13,121 nt of DNA from Verrucomicrobiota bacterium (GTDB lineage: Bacteria; Verrucomicrobiota; Verrucomicrobiae; Chthoniobacterales; UBA10450), in assembly GCA_005887855.1 (NCBI GenBank), contig VBQB01000007.1, positions 1-13,121 of the forward strand. Reading direction: 5' to 3'. The first letter of the stretch is position 1. Each line of letters begins with the position of its first letter. Both the position numbers and the translations under genes were made by a program. Below the pieces are notes generated by a model. It worked only from the letters and a program-made list of their open reading frames with translations, had not been told where the DNA came from and made no database searches. Below, in pieces: positions 5,808 to 12,256 of the stretch.

Positions 5808-8000
5808 ATGAGTTTTGGCGCACCGCAATGGCTTTGGGGACTGCTTCTGATCCCGATGTTGATCGCGCTGTTCATTCGCGCAGAACATCGCGGGGCGCGG
5901 CGTTTGCGTGAGTTTGTTTCAGCGCGGTTGCTGCCGCAGCTTGCGGGAACCGTAAATCGGCCGCGCCGTGTGCTGAGATTCGCCTTGCAGCTCCTGGGTC
6001 TTGCCCTTGCGATCGCCAGTCTGGCACAGCCCCGCTGGGGTTATACCTTTGAGGATGTGAAGCGCAAAGGTCTCGATTTGCTCATCGCGGTCGACACATC
6101 GCGCAGCATGCTTTCTAATGACGTTCAGCCCAATCGGCTCGAACGGGTCAAACTCGCTACCCGAGATTTAGTTAATGAGCTGCAAGGTGACCGTGTTGGC
6201 TTGATTGCTTTTGCCGGCCGCGCCTTTTTGCAGGCACCGCTCACGATCGATTATGAAGCTGTGATGGAATCAATCAACGATCTCGATACGAAGACGATTC
6301 CCGAAGGAGGCACAAATATCTCGGAGGCCATCACACTGGCCACGCAAAGTTTCGGCAAAAGCGCCGTCGGAAATCGCGCGCTCATCATTTTTACCGACGG
6401 CGAAGAGTTGAGCGGTGATGCCATGAAGAGCGCAAAGATGGCGGCTGACGCGGGTGTGCACATTTTCACGATCGGCGTTGGAACGTCGGAAGGCTCGCTC
6501 ATTCCGATCGCGGGCGAAGAAGGCGGAACATCTTTCGTTAAGGACTCATCGGGACAGGTCGTGAAATCAAAGCTGGACGAAAAGCGATTGCGCGAAATCG
6601 CGCAATCAACCGGCGGGTTCTATCTGCATCTGGAAAATGGGCCACGCACGATGCAGCAGATCTACAATGAAGGACTGGCCAAGATGCAAGCGGCCGAGTT
6701 TGACGTACGTTTGTCGCGCCGACCGATTGAGCGCTATGAATGGCCGCTGGGCGCAGCGTTAATTGCGCTGGCCTTGTCGATCTTGATTGGTGAGCGCAAG
6801 CGCGCGCGTCAAAGAATTCATTCTTTCGTTCCCGCAAAAGTTGCAGCCTCGGCGGCGGCACTCATGATCTGTCTTTGTCAGTTCGCCTTTGCCGCAGCTC
6901 CTGGCCTCGACGCCTATCGCGAAGGCAAATTTAACGATGCCTTCAGCCAATTTCAGCAAACGCTCAAAACGCACCCTCAATCGCGCGCTGAGGACAAGTT
7001 ACAGTTCGATTCTGGCGCGGCCGCTTACAAGCTAAAGGATTACGGCAAGGCGCTGGAGTCGTTTAGCCAGGCGTTGCTCTCGCCCGATACGGGTTTGCAG
7101 AGCAGGAGTCATTACAACCTTGGGAACACGCTCTATGAACGTGGCGACACTCAGAAAAGTGACGACAAAAAGTTGAGCGATTGGACCAATGCTCTCAACC
7201 ATTACGAGCAGACCCTCAAGTTTGAACCGGGGAATAAAGAGGCAAAAGACAACTATGATTATGTAAAGAAGAAGATCGATGAACTGAAAAACAAGAAACA
7301 ACACCAGCAGCAGCCCTCGCCTTCACCCTCGCCGCAGCAGAAGAACAAACAGGACCAACAGAATCAGCAATCGCAGCAAGACCAACAAAAAGACCAGCAG
7401 CAGCAGCAACAACAACAACAGCAGGGCCAGGGTCAGCAACAGCAAAAAGATCAGCAGCAGCAATCGCAAAATCGAGAATCTGAGAGCGGCAACGATCAAA
7501 AAGAGGAGAAGAAGAACGAGCAATCCCAAGCAAAAAATGAGCCGCAACAACCTAAGCAACAACAGGGCGATCAGCCCTCGCCTTCCCCTTCTCCCGGCGA
7601 GAAAAAGCAAGATCAAGAACAATCAGGTGAGGGCGAACAGCCATCTGCCACACCCGGGCCAGGATCACCCACGCCGGCTACAACTCCGGGCGAACACGGA
7701 GATGAAATGCCGTCGCCTTCTCCCGGAAACGGAGAAGGGTCGGAGGAAAACACTACTCCATCCGCCACGCCGGTGGAGTCGCCGCAGAAGAAATTGGCCG
7801 GTGAGTTGAAGGGAGCAGGCGAGGACAAATCACAGAAACCGCCCGACAAAAATGCGCAGATTGCGAAGGCCGAAGCAGAAAAGGAAGGTCAAATGAGCGA
7901 GCGGCAGGCAGAGGCGCTCCTTCAGTCTTTAAAGGATGAGGAGGCGCGCGTCCGGCTTGATGAACGCAAGGCCGTGCGCCATGTCTATAACGACTGGTAG
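5808..8000 (+). CDS. batB: BatB-BatC fusion: VWA membrane protein with TPR repeats, long Gln/Pro/Ser-rich linker and conserved BatC tail
   Basis: This 730-residue protein has four parts. First is a BatB module: two N-terminal membrane segments (about 5-25 and 57-73), a VWA domain with MIDAS residues DTSRS (96-100), GGTNIS and TDG (196-198), and a closing membrane helix near 312-328. Second is a signal-peptide-like hydrophobic stretch (about 344-362, ending AFAAAP), followed by TPR-type helices (about 364-490, with YNLGNTLYERGD and NALNHYEQTLKFEPGN). Third is a low-complexity region of about 160 residues rich in Q, K, E and PSPSPSP. Fourth is a conserved tail, MSERQAEALLQSLKDEE to VYNDW, which matches the BatC terminus. 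In many genomes BatB and BatC are separate genes; here they are one frame. The membrane would hold the VWA domain, with the TPR and linker on the outer face. ATG 5808 is the only sensible start; AGGA lies 13 nt upstream. Confidence 0.88.
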   Translation: MSFGAPQWLWGLLLIPMLIALFIRAEHRGARRLREFVSARLLPQLAGTVNRPRRVLRFALQLLGLALAIASLAQPRWGYTFEDVKRKGLDLLIAVDTSRSMLSNDVQPNRLERVKLATRDLVNELQGDRVGLIAFAGRAFLQAPLTIDYEAVMESINDLDTKTIPEGGTNISEAITLATQSFGKSAVGNRALIIFTDGEELSGDAMKSAKMAADAGVHIFTIGVGTSEGSLIPIAGEEGGTSFVKDSSGQVVKSKLDEKRLREIAQSTGGFYLHLENGPRTMQQIYNEGLAKMQAAEFDVRLSRRPIERYEWPLGAALIALALSILIGERKRARQRIHSFVPAKVAASAAALMICLCQFAFAAAPGLDAYREGKFNDAFSQFQQTLKTHPQSRAEDKLQFDSGAAAYKLKDYGKALESFSQALLSPDTGLQSRSHYNLGNTLYERGDTQKSDDKKLSDWTNALNHYEQTLKFEPGNKEAKDNYDYVKKKIDELKNKKQHQQQPSPSPSPQQKNKQDQQNQQSQQDQQKDQQQQQQQQQQGQGQQQQKDQQQQSQNRESESGNDQKEEKKNEQSQAKNEPQQPKQQQGDQPSPSPSPGEKKQDQEQSGEGEQPSATPGPGSPTPATTPGEHGDEMPSPSPGNGEGSEENTTPSATPVESPQKKLAGELKGAGEDKSQKPPDKNAQIAKAEAEKEGQMSERQAEALLQSLKDEEARVRLDERKAVRHVYNDW
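7299..7780 (+). repeat. Low-complexity CAG/CAA- and PSPSP-coding tract inside the batB-batC fusion
   Basis: Dense CAG/CAA/AAA codons, strongest at about 7359-7470, encode glutamine-rich runs. Three related DNA blocks encode Pro-Ser repeats: near 7313 (PSPSPSP), near 7576 (PSPSPSP) and near 7709 (PSPSP). Glutamine codons alternate CAG and CAA, so the tract is not a pure microsatellite, but it is likely variable in length among relatives. It would act as a flexible linker between the TPR domain and the conserved BatC tail. Confidence 0.75.
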
Positions 8001-8014
8001 GCAGCGTAGCGTTC

Positions 8015-8039
8015 TTGGCTGATAGTTGATTGGCTGATA
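8015..8039 (+). repeat. 10-bp direct repeat upstream of batD
   Basis: TTGGCTGATA occurs at 8015-8024 and again at 8030-8039, a 15-nt period, in the 47-nt gap between batB-C and batD. The second copy runs into AAGGA (8039-8043), the probable ribosome binding site of batD. Whether the repeat has a function cannot be seen. Confidence 0.5.
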
Positions 8040-8047
8040 AGGATTTC

Positions 8048-9892
8048 ATGCACAGATCACGGGTTCCAATAGGAGTTTTGTTTGGCACGCTGATTGGATT
8101 CTGTGCCGCCAACGCGTTTGCCGATTCGCCGAGTGTCACTGCAGTCCTGAGTAATTCTGAAGCTGCAGTTGGAGCAATGGTACAACTGCAAATTCGAGTG
8201 ACGGGAGCGCGTGGCGCGGATGCGCCGGAGAAAATCGCGGTGGACGGGCTGGAGATTTATCGAACAGGCACTTCCCAGCACTTCGAGATGAACAATTTTA
8301 ACGTCACTTCAAGCGTGGTCTACGACTATACCATCATGCCGCTGCAGGCCGGCGCATTCATAATCCCGCCTCAAACAATTCGCGTGGGCGGCAATTCATT
8401 GCGGACACCTCAGCTGAGGCTGAACGTTACTGATTCGCTAGGCCGCTCATCGCGTTCAAGCCGGGATGTGCAACCGGCAAACGCGAACAAGCTTGTATTC
8501 GCAGAATTGATCGTGCCAAAAAAAACTGCCTTCGTCGGGGAAATGGTGCCAGTCGAAATTCGGCTCGGATTCGATCCGCGCGCACGCCCAAAGCTAATCG
8601 ACGGTCCGGAGATAGCTGGGCAAGGATTCACGGCGCAAAAGCTCCAACAATCCGGAGAGAACTTGGAGACGATTAGCGGCAGATCTTACGATGTGGTGAC
8701 GTTCAAGACTGCGGTCGCAGCGGCGCGCGCCGGCAAATTTGAAATCGGTCCCGTTAAAGCAAAGGCACAGGTATTAGTGGCGCGAAGACCGAGTTCGTCG
8801 CGTTCCCACTCACCATTCGATCTGTTCAATCTGGATGATCCATTCTCCGATCCATTCTTTGCGGATCCATTTGGCCAATTCGGCGAGCGACGTGACATAG
8901 AGATCAGCAGCGAACCCATCGCGTTCGAAGTAAAACCGTTGCCACAAAACGCGCCACAGAGCCTCTCGGGTGCCATCGGCAGTTTCACAATGGTGACAGA
9001 TGCCAACCCAAAGAGTGTGCAAGTGGGCGATCCAATTACTGTCACATCGACAATCTCGGGCCGTGGCAATTTCGATCGCGTCAACGCTCCGGTGCTTGAG
9101 GACGAACACGGTTGGCACAAGTATCCGCCGTCTTCCAAGTTCAAGCAGGATGATGAGGTGGGTATTAGCGGAACGAAAAGCTTCGAAACGGTGGTTTCAA
9201 CCAATGAAAAGAAGCAAAACTTACCCGTACTCGCATTTTCATATTTCGACCCAGCAAAAGAACAATATGTGACGCTGCGTAGCGATTCTATTGCGATCAA
9301 TGTGCAAGGCGGCGCGGTGGCGCCTGCGACTACTGCCGGCGTCCCACGTGGGTCACCCACCCCGGCTGCAGTTGCCGCTGCCACACCAGTCCAGAAACCC
9401 CGGGATATTTTGTATCAGCTGACGGAGCGACCGAAAGTGGCACAATCGTTCGGGCCACTTTACGCGCGTCCGGTTTTCTGGATCGCGCAGCTGATTCCGC
9501 TCCTCGTTTTAGTTGGGTTCGCTGGATGGAAAATCCGGCAAGCCAGAATTGGCAGTCGCGAGGCGCGCCGGATCGCTGCCCTTCATCAGGAAGCTGCCGA
9601 ACTGATGCGCAAGCTACGCCGCAACGATGCATCACCGCGGGAATATTACGCGGAGGCTTCGAGGGTTGTTCGAGTGAAAGCCGCTCTCGCGTGCAATGTT
9701 GATCCGAACACAGTCGATGTCGAAACAGCGGCGGATACATTCGGACTCAACGAGGATTCGCGCGAACGGTTAAGGCGATTGTTCGAACAAAGCGATGAAT
9801 TGCAGTACAGCGGAGCCCACAACGGTTCGGAGAGAATTTCTCCTGAGAACCGCCGCGACGTACTGGATTTGATCGAACATTTACGCGCGTGA
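8048..9892 (+). CDS. batD: BatD family protein (large membrane-anchored ectodomain protein)
   Basis: With ATG 8048 the protein has 614 residues and begins with a clear signal peptide: basic MHRSRVP, then a hydrophobic GVLFGTLIGFCAANAFA core with a likely AFA-DS cleavage site. The ectodomain contains BatD-type beta-rich repeats (VTAVLSNSEAAVGAMVQLQI; AELIVPKKTAFVGEMVPVEI; FTMVTDANPKSVQVGDPITVT) and an acidic-aromatic DPF-rich segment (about 256-278) also seen in homologues. A Pro/Ala/Thr-rich stretch leads to one transmembrane helix (about 475-496) and a cytoplasmic helical tail with an REYYAEASRVVRVKAAL segment. TTG 8030 is in frame but would put six extra residues before the signal peptide. 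AAGGA at 8039-8043 supports the ATG. The stop overlaps a possible GTG start of the next gene (GTGA at 9889-9892). Confidence 0.88.
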   Translation: MHRSRVPIGVLFGTLIGFCAANAFADSPSVTAVLSNSEAAVGAMVQLQIRVTGARGADAPEKIAVDGLEIYRTGTSQHFEMNNFNVTSSVVYDYTIMPLQAGAFIIPPQTIRVGGNSLRTPQLRLNVTDSLGRSSRSSRDVQPANANKLVFAELIVPKKTAFVGEMVPVEIRLGFDPRARPKLIDGPEIAGQGFTAQKLQQSGENLETISGRSYDVVTFKTAVAAARAGKFEIGPVKAKAQVLVARRPSSSRSHSPFDLFNLDDPFSDPFFADPFGQFGERRDIEISSEPIAFEVKPLPQNAPQSLSGAIGSFTMVTDANPKSVQVGDPITVTSTISGRGNFDRVNAPVLEDEHGWHKYPPSSKFKQDDEVGISGTKSFETVVSTNEKKQNLPVLAFSYFDPAKEQYVTLRSDSIAINVQGGAVAPATTAGVPRGSPTPAAVAAATPVQKPRDILYQLTERPKVAQSFGPLYARPVFWIAQLIPLLVLVGFAGWKIRQARIGSREARRIAALHQEAAELMRKLRRNDASPREYYAEASRVVRVKAALACNVDPNTVDVETAADTFGLNEDSRERLRRLFEQSDELQYSGAHNGSERISPENRRDVLDLIEHLRA

Positions 9893-9943
9893 GAGCACGA
9901 AAAACACTCGAAGCCCTCTCGCAAACGACGGGAGCAACTTCTT

Positions 9944-10050
9944 CGGAACACAGGAATTTTGCCTGTGCGGCCACCGGATATCCTGTCCGGTGTTTCGGAC
10001 TAAGCGGAGTGCAACTCCGCTGGTCGCACAGACTGCAAGTCTGTGTTCCG
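9944..10050. repeat. 107-bp element of four hairpins enclosed by a 10-bp inverted repeat
   Basis: The outer arms CGGAACACAG (9944-9953) and CTGTGTTCCG (10041-10050) are exact reverse complements. Inside lie perfect hairpins: CACAGG/CCTGTG (9949-9954/9962-9967), CACCGGA/TCCGGTG (9972-9978/9986-9992), GCGGAGT/ACTCCGC (10004-10010/10014-10020, GCA loop) and CACAGACT/AGTCTGTG (10027-10034/10038-10045, GCA loop). The outer arms share bases with the first and last hairpins, so the folds are alternatives. It ends exactly where the likely batE ATG begins. It resembles dispersed REP/MITE-like palindromes; no transposase is present in the window. If the GTG at 9889 were used, the element would be translated in frame. 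Confidence 0.75.
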
Positions 10051-10773
10051 ATGTGCGCGATTGTTTGCGCGCTCCTTGTTTCGGCGGCAGTCGCACAGTC
10101 GGAACCGCAGTTTGCCAAGGCGAACCAGGATTACGCACAAGGACATTTCAAGGAAGCGCTCGATGGCTACGAGACACTCGTTCGCTCAGGACAATGGAGC
10201 GCAAATCTGTTTTATGATCTCGGTAACGCCTACTTTCGTGCAGGAAACTTTGGCCGCGCAATCTTGAATTATGAGCGCGCGCTCGCGTTAGACCGACATC
10301 ATCCGGAGGCCGCGGCCAATTTGCAGATCGCGCGCGATGAAGCGCGCTCGCTCGAGATGCAACAAATCTGGCTGGAACGCTATCTGCAATTTGCAAGCCT
10401 CAATCAATATAGCCTCGCGGCAGCACTTGCCTTCTGGGTGGGAACCTTTTGTATTGTTCGGCTGATCTTCCTGCGACGGCGATCTGCTCGCACCATCGCA
10501 TTGTCGATCTTATCATTGACGGTCTGTGCGCTGGTGATTTTGGCAATTTACCGAGTCGATTACGGCAGCAAAGGCCGCGGGCTGGCGATTGTGACGGGCA
10601 AAGATGTGCAAGCGCGACTGGCGACGGCGGACACTGCAAACAGTGTGCTAGCGTTACCCGAAGGCAGTGAGATAAAAATCCTAAGCACGCGCGGCGACTG
10701 GATCTACGCGGCGTTACCGAATAATTTGCGCGGCTGGATTCCGGCGAAAAGCACGGAATTGGTGCGCTTCTAA
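10051..10773 (+). CDS. batE: BatE-like TPR and SH3-domain membrane protein
   Basis: From ATG 10051 the product has 240 residues. It starts with a short hydrophobic signal segment (MCAIVCALLVSAAVAQS, likely cleaved or retained after AVA) and continues with TPR repeats (about 20-95: FAKANQDYAQGHFKEALDGY; NLFYDLGNAYFRAGNFGRAI). Two membrane helices (about 112-135 and 142-162) follow. The C-terminal bacterial SH3-like domain has the pattern GKDVQARLATADT, LPEGSEIKIL, GDWIYAAL and LRGWIPAKSTELV. TPR plus SH3 after BatD is the BatE arrangement. The open frame extends upstream to GTG 9889, overlapping the batD stop, which would add 54 residues, most of them encoded by the palindromic element and unlike a natural N-terminus. 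ATG 10051 is preferred although it lacks a ribosome binding site and positive residues before the hydrophobic core. Confidence 0.82.
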   Translation: MCAIVCALLVSAAVAQSEPQFAKANQDYAQGHFKEALDGYETLVRSGQWSANLFYDLGNAYFRAGNFGRAILNYERALALDRHHPEAAANLQIARDEARSLEMQQIWLERYLQFASLNQYSLAAALAFWVGTFCIVRLIFLRRRSARTIALSILSLTVCALVILAIYRVDYGSKGRGLAIVTGKDVQARLATADTANSVLALPEGSEIKILSTRGDWIYAALPNNLRGWIPAKSTELVRF

Positions 10774-10775
10774 AC

Positions 10776-10822
10776 GGCGACCTTTCGGCCGCCGAAATCC
10801 GACCGACGATCGGGTCGTCGCC
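10776..10822 (+). terminator. Inverted repeats in the gap after batE
   Basis: GGCGAC (10776-10781) is the reverse complement of GTCGCC (10817-10822), and CGACGA (10804-10809) pairs with TCGTCG (10815-10820) around TCGGG. The structure begins just after the batE stop (10771-10773) but lacks a T-run, so termination is uncertain. The rest of the 101-nt gap shows no confident promoter. Confidence 0.3.
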
Positions 10823-10874
10823 CTGGTATTTGCCGGGTTGAGAAGGCGGCAAGTGCTTGCATGTTGAGTCACCC

Positions 10875-12216
10875 ATGAACCCTGAGATGGAAATCGGGAC
10901 CGACAGGAAAGCTCTCCAGATTAATTTGGACGCCAACAAGTATGGAACATTCGCCGAAATCGGCGCCGGCCAGGAAGTGGCGCGCCGGTTCTTCCACGTA
11001 GGTGCCGCAGCTGGTACTATCGCCAAAACAATGTCGGCCTACGACATGACCTTTAGCGATGCTATTTACGGTCCGACGGACCGTTACGTCAGCCGCGTGC
11101 GCCTCGTTTTTCGTTTTCGCCGATACCGTGGCGGCGCGCAGTTTTAAACAGCACAATGAATCACACGGCTGGCTTGGCGTGCGATTTCAGACGGAAAAGC
11201 GCGGCGACCCGAGCCAGATTATCATCCACGTGCGGATGCTTGATGAAGCGAATGTCGATCAGCAGGAAGCGCTTGGTGTCATCGGTGTGAATCTGCTCTA
11301 TGGGGCGTTTTACTATCACCAACCAGAGAAATTAATTTCGTCGCTTCAGGAAAACCTTGCTCCGGGCCGGATCGAAGTGGACATGATCAAATTCTCGGGG
11401 CCCACCTTCCACGGGATAGATAACCGGTTGATGAGCTTGCAGCTGGTAAGTCAGGGTCTGACGAACGCGGTCATGTTCAAGGCGGACGGTGAGACCGTGC
11501 AGCCCGCCGAAGTCTTTTACAAAAAGGCAATTCTTGTTGAGCGCGGCAGTTTTCGGCCTGTAACCTACGCCACGAACGATATGCTGGATGGCGCACGCCG
11601 CGCCTTTCTCGCCCAGTCGGCTTGTTCGGAAAGCGATCTGGTGGTGCTAATGGAAATGACGCTTGAGAATTTGCTTGCCGAAGGGGAGCTCAATCACGCC
11701 GATTTTCTCGCCCGGGTGGACATTCTCGGCGCGCTCGGGCGAACGGTCTTGATCTCGAAATTCGGCGAATATTATCGGCTCGCCGGTTATCTCTCTCGTT
11801 ATACGAACAAGATGATTGGACTCGTCATGGGCGTGCCTAGCTTGATGGAGATCTTCGAAGAAAAATATTATCTGAATCTCGAAGGCGGAATTCTGGAAGC
11901 GCTTGGGCGAATGTTTAAGGGAGGACTAAAGCTTTACGTTTATCCGATGATCGATGAAGCGACGGGAAAGATTGTCAGCGCAAAACAGGTCAAGGTCGCA
12001 CCGAATCTGCGCTCCTTATTTCAGTATTTGATCGACAACCAATACATCGAGGAGATCACCGCTTATAATCCCGATTACTTGCGGATTCATCCACCGGAAG
12101 CGCTCGCCAAATTGCAGGCCGGAGACAGCGGCTGGGAGCGAATGGTTCCGCCGGAGGTGGTGCAGATTATTAAGGAACGCGAATTTTTCGGTTACCGCGC
12201 TTGCATCGCGGCTTAA
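10875..12216 (+). pseudogene. Conserved protein of unknown function, disrupted by an internal out-of-frame deletion
   Basis: I recognise this as a conserved bacterial family, also in cyanobacteria as I recall, that automatic annotation often calls TonB-dependent receptor; it has no signal peptide or barrel features. The first frame, from ATG 10875, reads KALQINLDANKYGTFAEIGA, GQEVARRFFHVG, AAGTIAKTMSAYDMTFSDAI and YGPTDRYVSR. Near 11097-11106 conserved sequence resumes in another frame as SFFVFADTVAARSFKQ. It continues through SHGWLGVRFQTE, IIHVRMLDEANVDQQEALG, KFSGPTFHGIDNRLMS, VLMEMTLENL, DILGALGRTVLISKFGEYYR and MGVPSLMEIFEEKYY to TAA at 12214-12216. About 23-25 residues usually found between these parts (a LQxMLxxEYxLLxERL-like helix) are missing, roughly 71 nt. 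The first frame stops at 11147. Intact, the protein would have roughly 465-475 residues. Function is unknown; it appears soluble. TTG 10857 and ATG 10905 are other in-frame starts. Confidence 0.75.
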
Positions 12217-12238
12217 CCCGGCCGCCACATGAAGATTG

Positions 12239-12256
12239 CGGCTGCTCTAAGAGCCG
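12239..12256. terminator. Small hairpin at the convergent gene ends
   Basis: CGGCT (12239-12243) pairs with AGCCG (12252-12256), and the loop allows two further pairs. It lies where the + strand gene (stop 12216) and cstA (stop codon at 12247-12249, - strand) converge, a place where a bidirectional terminator would be expected. The stem is short, overlaps the last cstA codons and has no T-run on either side. Confidence 0.3.

Noticed and set aside
7323..7622. - strand open frame encoding a very leucine-rich, membrane-like protein
   Set aside because: It is the antisense of the CAG/CAA-rich tract in the batB-batC fusion; CTG/TTG runs on the opposite strand create artificial leucines.
8686..9384. 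232-residue - strand open frame opposite batD
   Set aside because: It lies entirely inside a well-supported batD frame and shows no recognisable domain; typical of antisense shadow frames in GC-rich DNA.
9944..10050. tRNA, riboswitch or CRISPR repeat
   Set aside because: The hairpins do not form a cloverleaf, no known aptamer core is visible, and there are no regularly spaced identical repeats with unique spacers.
10400..11026. 208-residue - strand open frame covering the batE 3' end and the following gap
   Set aside because: Its translation is Pro/Ser/Arg-rich with no family pattern, and it opposes conserved batE and downstream coding sequence.
10875..12216. TonB-dependent receptor
   Set aside because: No signal peptide, TonB box, plug or beta-barrel pattern is visible; the label is a carried-over automatic annotation as far as I recall.
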